Shown here piece after piece: positions 50,567-59,623 of a DNA stretch of 64,000 nt; the stretch's first letter is position 1, and each line of letters starts with the position of its first letter. Origin of the DNA: Planctomycetaceae bacterium (lineage in GTDB: Bacteria > Planctomycetota > Planctomycetia > Pirellulales > Pirellulaceae); contig JAHEBQ010000005.1 in the NCBI GenBank assembly GCA_024642205.1, positions 905-64,904 of the forward strand. Reading direction: 5' to 3'. Both the position numbers and the translations under genes were made by a program. A model generated the notes under the pieces. The model was not told the DNA's origin and did no database searches. It saw only the letters and a list, made by a program, of their open reading frames with translations.

Positions 50567-52477
50567 TCACCGAAACAAATGCGAGTGCGCCGGGTTGTTC
50601 ACGATGTGACTCGCAATCCGCTCGGAGAGGGCCCCAATGGTCATGTACGGATTAACACCTAATGCAGTTGGGACAACCGATCCGTCGGCAACGTACAAAC
50701 CATCGTGAACGGCTGGCAAACCGGTCCCGGAATCGACATAACCTCCGCCGTTATAGTCGTAGACCTGTCCCAGCTGGTTGACCGGCCCGCAATCCGGGCT
50801 GTCGGACATGACGCATCCACCAAGCGGATGGACCGTCACCAGATTATTGCCAAAGGCTTTGAGACGTTTGTACTTTCCACCATGCGCTGCAGCCAGTTTT
50901 TCGAACTCACCAAAGACCATTTTACGGTATTCGCTTTCCTCCAGCCCCTCCCATTTCACCTGCCATCGACCCGACTTCTTGATCAACCGACCCTCTGCGG
51001 TATCATGCCCCATTCCGAGCATTGCCATCGAACGGTCTAAATCCGGATCGCGAAGCAATACGGAAAACAGGTTGCTGACGCCCCGCGGAATCGCGGCGTC
51101 CTGAATCAACAATCGTTTGCGTAGCTCAATGTCGCCATAAAAATTCAGCGACGTCTGAACGGTTGGACCGACCGGTCCGCGACACGGGGGATACGCCCCA
51201 AACCCGCCAATGTTGTTCTCCGGCGGCAAGCCGACGACAAACCCGATCGTGTCGCCATTGCCGGACCAGTTGTAGCCGAGTTTTGGCGAAAACTGAAAAC
51301 CATCAGCCTGAGAGTCAAGCAGGATCGCTGCACTGCTCGGGCTCCCTGCACTGACCACGACCATTTGCGAATTGACGCTGATTGGATGACGCGTGATTTT
51401 CTCATGTTGGTCATCGATATAGGTCATGTGGATTCGATAGTAACCGACGCGTTTTTCAATTGAATTGACTTCGACCTGTGTGAAAATTTCCGTCCCATTG
51501 TGCTTGGCTACCGGAAGGTAGTTCATGGCCAAGGTATTTTTTGCTCCGATGTTGCAGCCATTAATACAATCACCACACAACGTACACGGTCGCTGGATCA
51601 TGCCTTGCGGATTCCTCATCTGATCGTCCAGGTAACGATAGTCATACATCACCGAAATATTGGATCGATCGCAAAACGTGGGGGATTGGCTCAACCGTGC
51701 CGCAGCCAGGCGTCGCGACCGAACTTTGGGAGTCTGGTCAACCGGTGTTCGACTGGGACTGAGCGAGCGGGCAACCTGATCGTAATAAGGCGCGAGTACT
51801 TCTACGTTTTTCAAGGCCACTGGCCAACGTGGTTGCTCAAAAACTTCGCGGTGAGGACGGAGCGCAATGCTCGCGTTGATTAACGATCCTCCCCCCAGTC
51901 CATTTCCGGACAGGATATTGACTTCGTCATTCATCATCAGGTTGAACAGCCCCAACGGCTGGATCACCTGCCCCTTGGTCGGCCCTGCCAACACCGACCG
52001 AGCATTGCCAAATACATTGGCAAAGGTGTCCGGAAACGTCCCTGGAACCCATTCCTTCCCACGTTCGACAACGCACATTCGATGGCCGGCACCCAGTTTC
52101 TGGGAGAGCCGGGCCGCCGTAATCGATGCCCCATATCCGGATCCGATAACCAACACGCCAAAGTGAATCGAATCCTGATCCTCGGCTGTCAGAAACAGTT
52201 CGCGGATTGGATTGGAAAGTCGACCGCCATACGATTGCAGACTCCGCTCGTAGTCTTCTACCGCACGTTGTTTTATTGGCGTATTGCAAGTCCTGGTTCG
52301 CTGACCGATCTGAACCAGTTTGCCAATCGGACCGTCTGCCTTCACCGCTTGGGAACCCGATAACATACCGGTTGCTGCAGCGGTAAGTGCCGACTTGAGC
52401 GCGAATCTTCGATTGACCGATATGCCTTTCGAGTCTCCGAGCTTCGAATCTGGTTTACGTTTTTTGTGAGCTGCCAT
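50567..52477 (-). CDS. Exported GMC oxidoreductase, cholesterol oxidase type
   Basis: An FAD-dependent alcohol or sterol oxidoreductase of about 636 aa. The N-terminus carries a twin-arginine-like signal (NRRFALKSALTAAATGML), so a folded, cofactor-loaded enzyme is probably exported. The FAD fold begins VLVIGSGYGASITAARLSQK; GNGLGGGSLINASI is the second nucleotide-binding signature. A four-cysteine cluster, CTLCGDCINGCNIGAKNT, lies near residue 295, as in ChoD-like enzymes. The C-terminal VHPLGGCVMSD and GLYVADGSVVPTALGVNPYM contain the active-site His region. ATG 52477 is favoured over 52528 because it places the signal sequence properly. The real substrate is unknown; hopanoid or sterol alcohols are possible. 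Confidence 0.88.
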   Translation of the reverse strand: MAAHKKRKPDSKLGDSKGISVNRRFALKSALTAAATGMLSGSQAVKADGPIGKLVQIGQRTRTCNTPIKQRAVEDYERSLQSYGGRLSNPIRELFLTAEDQDSIHFGVLVIGSGYGASITAARLSQKLGAGHRMCVVERGKEWVPGTFPDTFANVFGNARSVLAGPTKGQVIQPLGLFNLMMNDEVNILSGNGLGGGSLINASIALRPHREVFEQPRWPVALKNVEVLAPYYDQVARSLSPSRTPVDQTPKVRSRRLAAARLSQSPTFCDRSNISVMYDYRYLDDQMRNPQGMIQRPCTLCGDCINGCNIGAKNTLAMNYLPVAKHNGTEIFTQVEVNSIEKRVGYYRIHMTYIDDQHEKITRHPISVNSQMVVVSAGSPSSAAILLDSQADGFQFSPKLGYNWSGNGDTIGFVVGLPPENNIGGFGAYPPCRGPVGPTVQTSLNFYGDIELRKRLLIQDAAIPRGVSNLFSVLLRDPDLDRSMAMLGMGHDTAEGRLIKKSGRWQVKWEGLEESEYRKMVFGEFEKLAAAHGGKYKRLKAFGNNLVTVHPLGGCVMSDSPDCGPVNQLGQVYDYNGGGYVDSGTGLPAVHDGLYVADGSVVPTALGVNPYMTIGALSERIASHIVNNPAHSHLFR

Positions 52478-52828
52478 TGGTGACGTTACTTCCTGGTAAA
52501 TCCCTGGGAGCAAATTCGGCGAATCCAAGTCTGCATCAAGTACACAACAGGCGGTTCAAACAACCATCCGTGACTCAATACAGGTATCGTGTGGCTCGAT
52601 GGTCAGGTTGTAAGCAAAATGCGGACTCCAACCGTTTGCTTGATCGTATGGGGCCAATTGATCCGGACGAGTCGATCAAAGCGGACAGCGAAACCTGGCC
52701 ACAATTGAGAGATGGATCGATCAGGTAAACTCTGCGGACACAGGAGGCTCGATCGAACGCGCATTGATTCCGAAGATACGGGAACGGGCGGTCGTCAAGA
52801 CCGACAGAAACGAACTAGCGTCCAGAGC
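52478..52828. other. Noncoding interval between HtrA-like and GMC genes
   Basis: About 350 bp. Plus-strand frames here (52477-52728, 52712-53020) have no family features and the latter runs antisense to the protease. Nothing regulatory was recognised, although the GMC promoter should lie here. Confidence 0.35.
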
Positions 52829-54061
52829 CTACTCGGGAAGCGTACCAACGGTGACTTCGGTCAGATGCTCCTGACCGTCGCGAACCAGACTCACTTCGAC
52901 CCGCGTATCCGGGCTCGTCATTTCGGCAAGACGAAACAGATGTTTGTAGTCCTTCACATCGACGCCATTCCACGTGCGGATAATGTCCCATTGGCGAATT
53001 CCCGCGAAATAGGCAGGTGAACCAGGTTCGACCCACTCTAGCCGGGCACCATCAAGATCCGGAAGGTGCATTTGCAGTGCGTAACGATGGTCGACTTCCC
53101 CGAGCCTTGCTCCCAGATAGCCGCGAGTCACTCTGCCATTGTTCAACAGTTGTTGGTACACAAATTTCGCGGTCGTACTTGGCACCGCAAAACTAATTCC
53201 TTGAAACGAGTCGCCGTAGATTGACGTGTTAATGCCGATAACGAGACCCTGAGCGTCAACCAGGGGACCACCGCTGTTTCCGGGGTTCACCGCCGCATCC
53301 GTTTGCAGCAAACTCTGTTTCGGGTGGTCTTGATCACCAGGCCGATCTTTCCCGCTGATAATCCCGGACGTCACGGTTTGCTGAAAACCATACGGGCTCC
53401 CAATCGCCCACACAATCGATCCCACACTCACGCCTTCGCTGTCGCCCCAGGTGGCTGGCTTCAGGTTCGGCGCGCTGATTTTCAACAAGGCCAGGTCACT
53501 GGTGCTATCGGTTCCGATCAAGCTGGCTGAAAACTCTCTTCGATCGTGCAGTTGAATCCTCACGTCGGATGCTCCCTCGAGCACATGGGCGTTGGTCAAA
53601 ATGAAACCGTCGGCGGACATGATCACGCCAGAACCAAGCCCGTTCCCTTCCGTAACGCCGTAAGGACTGGTGCGAATTGATTTGACACTTACGACACTTG
53701 GACGAATACGTTGCGCAACCAACTGATACGCGTAGGACACGTTTTTCAACGGTTGATACCCGAGCGTCGTTACCGCATTTTCATACTCGGCTCGGGCACG
53801 ACCCAGCGTCGCGGCGTAGTGATATTCTTCGACCAAACGAGGACCTATGAACCAAATCCCGAACATCAATGCGGCGGAGGCCAGCAAAAAGTACAACCCA
53901 TTCATCCCCTGGGAGAGACCAGGTTCCTGCTTGCCACGTTGAGCCCGTATTGGCTTGGCAACTGCCCCTTCAACCGGCGTGGAAAGAGTGGGATCGTTGG
54001 GGATCAACAACGGACGCTGAATCGAACCCGTCGTCGTTTTGATTTCAGGACTCGAATCCAT
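52829..54061 (-). CDS. Membrane-anchored HtrA/DegP-like serine protease with one PDZ domain
   Basis: About 410 aa. A short cytoplasmic stretch with basic residues precedes one membrane helix (GLYFLLASAALMFGIWFIG), so the protease domain faces the periplasm. The catalytic triad is complete: LTNAHVLEG (His), SDLALLKI (Asp) and NPGNSGGPLV (Ser). A C-terminal PDZ domain includes GYLGARLG and AYFAGIRQWDIIRTWNG. It has one PDZ domain, as in DegS. ATG 54061 is chosen because the frame's earlier start (54118) adds residues unlike the family. Role: probably envelope protein quality control. It stands alone on its strand, upstream of the GMC gene. Confidence 0.9.
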   Translation of the reverse strand: MDSSPEIKTTTGSIQRPLLIPNDPTLSTPVEGAVAKPIRAQRGKQEPGLSQGMNGLYFLLASAALMFGIWFIGPRLVEEYHYAATLGRARAEYENAVTTLGYQPLKNVSYAYQLVAQRIRPSVVSVKSIRTSPYGVTEGNGLGSGVIMSADGFILTNAHVLEGASDVRIQLHDRREFSASLIGTDSTSDLALLKISAPNLKPATWGDSEGVSVGSIVWAIGSPYGFQQTVTSGIISGKDRPGDQDHPKQSLLQTDAAVNPGNSGGPLVDAQGLVIGINTSIYGDSFQGISFAVPSTTAKFVYQQLLNNGRVTRGYLGARLGEVDHRYALQMHLPDLDGARLEWVEPGSPAYFAGIRQWDIIRTWNGVDVKDYKHLFRLAEMTSPDTRVEVSLVRDGQEHLTEVTVGTLPE

Positions 54062-54306
54062 TGGACTTGCTTTTCGGCAGAATAAAAGTATTCGGACTAA
54101 CTTCAGTATACCAATCAAAGCCAGTTATGGTTTAGCAATTTTCTCATTGAGATTCCGATAACCCACTGATTACCGTATCAAATCCAACAAGTCTTGTCTG
54201 ATATCATTGCCAACCCGAGCCAATCGCGGCAGACAATGACAGCAAACCAGTCGGGACCTGTCGGCCCCGGCTACCTCACCGGAAATCAACGAAAGTCCGC
54301 TTTGCT

Positions 54307-56832
54307 TCAATTCAGATTGCGCAAGACCGAGGCGTAGTCACCTTGATCGGAAACGCCCTGTTCTTCCAGAATCGCTTTGATTTCCGTTCGGCCCACCAAT
54401 GCACCCCAGGCTTGAAGCCAAGCCGTGCAGGCAACTTCATTCCAACCTGGCGACTGGTAACCTGCAGCTTGAGCCAACCCCAGGCTGCGAATGTTGTTGT
54501 GTATCTGCTTTTGCTCTTCGGATTTTCCCTTGATATCACACCAGAGGTTCCAACGAATCAGCTGACCCACCAGATTCCTAGCATCTTTCTGGGACCAACC
54601 AATTCCTGGCAAGAACAAGGGTCCACCATTCCAGGGAACTATCTCGGCCATATTGTCAAATGCCAGCTCTTTCGAGACGATACCGGCAACATTCTCCGCC
54701 TCGCCCTGCTGGGCCAAGGCACCCAGGTAACCCGCCGCAGTTCGACGTACGTTCTGATCTTTGGCATGTAACATCACGTTGGTCAATTGCCCAGCGCCAA
54801 AGGCCATGATTGTGGGAGCCAGTGCCGATTGAAGCTGAGGCACCTGCTGGGTCACAGCCAGTACTTTTTCCGGATCGGCCTGGGATGAATCCTTCGTCAA
54901 TTGTTCGACGATTCGAATGCCGATCGGGCGGCCCAATGCCGGAAACTGAGGAATCAGGCTTGCTTTTTCGATCAAACCGTTGACCGTCCGCGTCATCGAG
55001 ACTCGTGCTGCTGCCGCCCAGGTTCGAACAATTGTTTTTTGTTTTTCGTCGGCATGTACGTTTAACAGATATTCATCAACGTCCTGACCACCAATTTCCG
55101 CAAGTGCCGCGATCGCCCAACCACGTTTGGGCAGACTCTCGTCGGTTTTCACCACCTCCAGCAGTTCTGCAATGACCGTTTCCCGGTTGTCATCGCTTTC
55201 GGCTGCGAACTCGCGGATCTCCTTGATGGCCACGTGGGCGGTTTTCGAACTGTCGAGTCGCGCTATCCATTCATCTTGCTGGATGAATGTTCCCGGTTCA
55301 CGGCCGAAAGCCGTTCCGGCAAACAGCCCGAACAGGATTGCGATCAACAGTGCTGCCTTGGGACGCCGCAAAACCAGCGTACCGAGCATTCCCAGAAAAC
55401 CCAACCCGACGAGCGTACCAAGTGCGTATCGCGTGTATCGTTGTTCACGAGTAATCTGTCGATCCACGTCACTCCAGTCGATCAAACCCACTTTCAAGAT
55501 GCCTTCTTTTTTTGCTCCCGGACCAAACCGATTCGCATCATAGCTGCGAGCGTCGTTGCGGCTACGGGGCATTTTATATTCGGCAAATGTGAGATTCTCT
55601 TTGGAAATGACTTCACGAGGGAAATCACCATCGACGACCGTCAATGTCATATCCTTGAGCATGGTCAGCCCACCTTCGACGGTTTTCTTGCGATCTTCCG
55701 CAAGTGCCAGCGCATTTTCACGGTCAACTTCGCCGCCCCGCAATCCAAAATGCTCACCCACTCGCAGGAGTTCCTTTTCCTGTTCTTCGTGAACCAGCGA
55801 CAAGTCGCCGGTTGAGACCGCCAATAAATCGGACGCAAAGAGTTCCTTGGCAATTCCATTTTTCGGTTCCGGATCACGTCGGGTCGGCAATGACTGTCGT
55901 TGAAATTCCGGAATGTCTTTTTCGGTACCACCAATGATTCTCAGCGGCAATGGCTCAGTAACGTTGGCTAACAGCTGCTGGCCCGAAACCTGGCGAACCA
56001 CGTACTCTTCGGGAATGGACCGGATTTTTCGCGGTCCGTCAGTCAAGAGGTAGACCACGTTACGGAGTTGGCCATCGTTGAAAGCCGAAAGCCGCATGGG
56101 AACGATCAGCTTGTCCGATTTAAAACGAAACCCCATGCCTTGGACGTTTCCGTCGAAGACGCTGCCGCTGGGGAGCTCGGGGCGAATGTTGCGTTGTCCG
56201 GCCCGGGGATTCGCGGCTGCCTGTTGACCGACCCTGGTTTTGACCGCGACAAAACACCAACCGATGTCGACGTATTCATTGGTGACTTTGTCCATTCCTT
56301 CCGGGTATTTATAGCCATTGGTGTCCATCCATTTCTTGAGCGCCGCTGCACTGCCCGCTTCCAACACCGCGACTTCATACATGCCGACCGCTTCCTGCTT
56401 GAGAACCGTAAGTTTGTCCCTGGCAAATTCCAGCTTCTTTTCAGAGACCGCGGCTGCCGGAGCGCCTCCTCCCATGGCTCCTGCAAACCGACGTAAACGA
56501 ACTCTCAAATCAACGACTACCTCCGGCGGATCCACGGCATTGGCAACCTGCTCAAAAATATCATCCGCGACCTTCCGCAATTCGGGAGGGTTGGGAAACG
56601 GAATCAGCATCCCGAAATTGTCGACTTTGCCGGAAAATCCTGGACGAATTACAAACGTTTCCACGCCGTCTTTGTGAAAGACGTAGGTCTTTTGCAAGCC
56701 AATTCTCGCGATCGGCGACGCGTTTCCGACGTAGATCGGCGGCACCATTCCACACGGGTCCGCATGCACGCTGGAGAGAACAACCAGACCAACGACAACC
56801 GCCGTCAGCACTTTGAAAGTAAATCGTTTCAT
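54307..56832 (-). CDS. DUF2330 protein with long HEAT-like C-terminal extension
   Basis: An 841-aa exported protein. A signal peptide (LTAVVVGLVVLSSVHA) is followed by DPCGMVPPIYVGNASPIARI, the DUF2330 opening, and domain segments such as TFVIRPGFSGKVDNFGMLIP, VGMYEVAVLEAGSAAALKKW and VVYLLTDGPRKIRSIPEEYV. A membrane segment lies near residues 465-500 (ALGTLVGLGFLGMLGTLVLR, then a second helix ALLIAILFGLFAGTAFG). The remaining 330 residues are helical and look like HEAT repeats (RGWAIAALAEIGGQDVDEYL, AAGYLGALAQQGEAENV). It is strongly similar to the next DUF2330 gene upstream (56926-58416), which ends after the membrane helix. Function unknown. Confidence 0.82.
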   Translation of the reverse strand: MKRFTFKVLTAVVVGLVVLSSVHADPCGMVPPIYVGNASPIARIGLQKTYVFHKDGVETFVIRPGFSGKVDNFGMLIPFPNPPELRKVADDIFEQVANAVDPPEVVVDLRVRLRRFAGAMGGGAPAAAVSEKKLEFARDKLTVLKQEAVGMYEVAVLEAGSAAALKKWMDTNGYKYPEGMDKVTNEYVDIGWCFVAVKTRVGQQAAANPRAGQRNIRPELPSGSVFDGNVQGMGFRFKSDKLIVPMRLSAFNDGQLRNVVYLLTDGPRKIRSIPEEYVVRQVSGQQLLANVTEPLPLRIIGGTEKDIPEFQRQSLPTRRDPEPKNGIAKELFASDLLAVSTGDLSLVHEEQEKELLRVGEHFGLRGGEVDRENALALAEDRKKTVEGGLTMLKDMTLTVVDGDFPREVISKENLTFAEYKMPRSRNDARSYDANRFGPGAKKEGILKVGLIDWSDVDRQITREQRYTRYALGTLVGLGFLGMLGTLVLRRPKAALLIAILFGLFAGTAFGREPGTFIQQDEWIARLDSSKTAHVAIKEIREFAAESDDNRETVIAELLEVVKTDESLPKRGWAIAALAEIGGQDVDEYLLNVHADEKQKTIVRTWAAAARVSMTRTVNGLIEKASLIPQFPALGRPIGIRIVEQLTKDSSQADPEKVLAVTQQVPQLQSALAPTIMAFGAGQLTNVMLHAKDQNVRRTAAGYLGALAQQGEAENVAGIVSKELAFDNMAEIVPWNGGPLFLPGIGWSQKDARNLVGQLIRWNLWCDIKGKSEEQKQIHNNIRSLGLAQAAGYQSPGWNEVACTAWLQAWGALVGRTEIKAILEEQGVSDQGDYASVLRNLN

Positions 56833-56925
56833 GATTCGACCAAACTAACTTATTCCAGATTTTCTGTTCGACAAAAAGACAACAGGCCCGACCGCAACGT
56901 GGCCGAACATGGATTTCCCCTGAGT

Positions 56926-58416
56926 TCACTCGTGATCCCTGGATTTCGATCGGCGCAAGACGAATTGTGAAATCAGCAGCAACATTCCCGCAAATCCAAT
57001 TGCCGCGTAAAACTTGCGAGGAGCTCCAAGACTGCCGTCGGGCAACTCGCCCAGTTCGCAACTGATTAGAATGCCCTCGCGTTTTTCGGCCGGCCCATGC
57101 AGCTTGGCATCGTAACGATCGGCTCTGTTTCGATTCGCGGCGATTTCAAATTCACCGAACGTCAAGTTCTGATTGGCGATGACGTTTCGGGGAAAATCAC
57201 CATCCACGACCGTCAACGTCAACGCTTTGAGCTTCGGCAATGCGTCAGCGATCATTTTTCTCGAGTCTTCTGTTGAGATCGCTTCGATCTCGACATCGAT
57301 CTCGGCGCCGCGCAACCCGAGGTTTTCACTGACCCGGAGAAGCTCCTTTTCCGACTCCTCGTGTTCGAGCGAGAAACCCTCAACGGTTGTCGCGACGATA
57401 TCCGAAACAAAAATCTGCTTAGCCACACCGTTGTGTGGCGTCGGATCGCGTTCTGCCTTCAATCCCTGTCGACGCCAAGCGGGAATCTGTTTTTCGGTTC
57501 CGCCGATGATTCGTAACGGAAGCGGGTTCGTCAAATGGCCGACAAGATCATCTCCAGAGATCTGCCGAACCACATACTCTTCTGGAATCGCGCGGATCTT
57601 CTTGCCGCCGCGGGACAATAGATAGACCACATTTCTCAATTCGCCCTCATTGAACGCCGAAAGCCGCATTGGCACAACAAGTTCGTCTGTCTCGAATCGA
57701 AAGCCCAATCCCTGCACGTTCCCGTCGAAAACACTTCCCCTGGGCATCTGCGGACTGGCGTTGCGTTGACCCGGGCGAGGCTCAGCATCCGACTTGGCAC
57801 CGACCTTGGTTTTCACTGCGACGAAACACCAGCCGGCGGTGATGTACTCCTCGGTGACCTTGTCCATACCTTGGGGGTATTGATATTGATTCTGATCCAT
57901 CCACTGCTTGAGTGCTGCAGCACTACCGGCTTCGAGAACCGCGACTTCATACATCCCGACCGCTTCTTCCTTGAGGACCGTAACTTTCCGCTTTCTCTCC
58001 TCAAGCATCAGTTGGCCTCCACCCCCACCACTGGGAGCGGCGGCATTCATCGGCAGCATCAATTCAGGGCGAGGCCGCAAATCGACAACGACTTCTGGTG
58101 GATCGACCGCCGCCGCAATCTGCTCGAAAACACTGTCAGGGACCTTTCTCAATGCCGGCGGATTGGGAAACGGAATCAACATCCCGAAGTTGTCGACCTT
58201 TCCCTGAAAACCGGGGCGAATCACAAACGACTCAAACCCGCTGTCAAAAAAAACGTACGTCTGTTGCAATCCGATCCTCGTAATCGGCGAGCCCGGACCA
58301 ACATAAATGGGGGGCACCATCCCACACGGATCCGAGAGCACAGGGCTGGCCACCCAACAGGTCAGCAACAACGCAATCACGGATTTCAGCAGTCGGTTGA
58401 CACTACGAATCTTCAT
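56926..58416 (-). CDS. DUF2330 protein, short paralogue
   Basis: A 496-aa exported protein. A signal peptide (SVIALLLTCWVASPVLS) is followed by DPCGMVPPIYVGPGSPITRI, virtually the same start as its neighbour, and the same domain segments recur (FVIRPGFQGKVDNFGMLIPF, VGMYEVAVLEAGSAAALKQW, VVYLLSRGGKKIRAIPEEYV). It ends with one membrane helix (YAAIGFAGMLLLISQFVL) and a short basic tail, with no HEAT-like extension. The pair is a tandem duplication, 93 bp apart, with the longer copy downstream. ATG 58416 is used because the first 24 codons of the longer frame precede the signal peptide. Function unknown. Confidence 0.82.
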   Translation of the reverse strand: MKIRSVNRLLKSVIALLLTCWVASPVLSDPCGMVPPIYVGPGSPITRIGLQQTYVFFDSGFESFVIRPGFQGKVDNFGMLIPFPNPPALRKVPDSVFEQIAAAVDPPEVVVDLRPRPELMLPMNAAAPSGGGGGQLMLEERKRKVTVLKEEAVGMYEVAVLEAGSAAALKQWMDQNQYQYPQGMDKVTEEYITAGWCFVAVKTKVGAKSDAEPRPGQRNASPQMPRGSVFDGNVQGLGFRFETDELVVPMRLSAFNEGELRNVVYLLSRGGKKIRAIPEEYVVRQISGDDLVGHLTNPLPLRIIGGTEKQIPAWRRQGLKAERDPTPHNGVAKQIFVSDIVATTVEGFSLEHEESEKELLRVSENLGLRGAEIDVEIEAISTEDSRKMIADALPKLKALTLTVVDGDFPRNVIANQNLTFGEFEIAANRNRADRYDAKLHGPAEKREGILISCELGELPDGSLGAPRKFYAAIGFAGMLLLISQFVLRRSKSRDHE

Positions 58417-58564
58417 TTGCACGCTCCATTTCAATCTTGATCTCAACCTGCCCCTGGCAATCGTGCTCACCATTGCTGACCCAGACATGCCCTACCGGCT
58501 GCCAGTCATCCCCGTTTTTGTGAACCGTGAACCACGGCCCAGCCACAAAGTGCACGCCTTCGAG

Positions 58565-59332
58565 TCACAATCGCGTCCACAGGTGATTCAGCCCGACCCG
58601 CTTGACCGTTCCACTGGTAACAAGTGGCTGAATGTTGTTCGTCTGCATCTGAAAAACATGACGCCGGTCAAACGGAACCCGCGTTGGATCGATCCAGGTT
58701 CGAACCTCACCTTGTTCGTCCACGACCCGAATCGAGATCCTGGCGTGAGTGAAACTCAACGCGTCCCAAAGAAACCTGGCGCGTTCCGAATCCAGCTCGC
58801 CGACTCCGGCAGACTCAATCAACTTGCGCGTCTGCGGCCCAAAATAGACCAGCTCTTCCAGTGATTGATTCGTGTCATCCATGGACCCCTCAGCGAACGA
58901 CGTCAGCAGTCGCTCGAATCTGGACTTCGTCAGTGTCGACGTTGGGTGGCGACTGACGGCGCAGCCCGAAGCACACATCTGTTCACCGTGGGCTTCAAAC
59001 ATCGCGGATTCGTCATGCGAATAATCATCAAACAATACGTGACTCGCCCGAATTCCCGGATTTCCGTTTTGGTAGATTGAGTTCAGGATCGCATAGTTTC
59101 CTGGCAACTGAATCGGTGGGACCAGGCCCGACGACAACTCGGCCGACTTGAGGCCACGTGGCAGGGCGGAAACTTGAGTAGCTTCCTCGGACACCGTTCC
59201 GATCGGCCGATCGATCGTCCTGGGTAGGTCAAGCTCCTCCGCCGGAGAACCCAATATGATTCGGACGAGCCAACCCAAACCGATTCCCAGCAGTATCAGG
59301 CTGACTCTGGTTTTAAAAAATTCACGTTGCAT
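58565..59332 (-). CDS. Membrane-anchored protein of unknown function upstream of DUF2330 pair
   Basis: About 255 aa from ATG 59332. One N-terminal membrane helix (VSLILLGIGLGWLVRIILG) is followed by a soluble, mostly helical region (SRFERLLTSFAEGSMDDTNQ, FGPQTRKLIESAGVGELDSE) and a beta-rich end (ISIRVVDEQGEVRTWIDPTR). No family recognised. The frame is open to 59533, but the first 67 residues are Arg/Ser-rich and unlike a protein start. It lies 148 bp upstream of the DUF2330 genes on the same strand and may share their transcript. Confidence 0.7.
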   Translation of the reverse strand: MQREFFKTRVSLILLGIGLGWLVRIILGSPAEELDLPRTIDRPIGTVSEEATQVSALPRGLKSAELSSGLVPPIQLPGNYAILNSIYQNGNPGIRASHVLFDDYSHDESAMFEAHGEQMCASGCAVSRHPTSTLTKSRFERLLTSFAEGSMDDTNQSLEELVYFGPQTRKLIESAGVGELDSERARFLWDALSFTHARISIRVVDEQGEVRTWIDPTRVPFDRRHVFQMQTNNIQPLVTSGTVKRVGLNHLWTRL

Positions 59333-59623
59333 GCTTGATTTTGTCCTGGTTTGGGAACCCTGAAAAAACCTCTGTTTCAATTGGGACGTGAGACTTTTCA
59401 CTGGAGTTCCCCGCAACCTGCAAAGACGGAGCAATGGTCCCGCATCCAACTCACAAATATACCGTGATTCTCGCGAGGATGGAAAACCGATCGCTATCGG
59501 AATAGACGAATTCGGCTCATTTCCATTAGTCATAAAATACTCGTTTCTGCTAGACTAACGAAGGCAATTTCGGCTTTCGCCTCCAGTTAGCTCGCTATTT
59601 CAGCAGGACCCGATCTCGCGATC

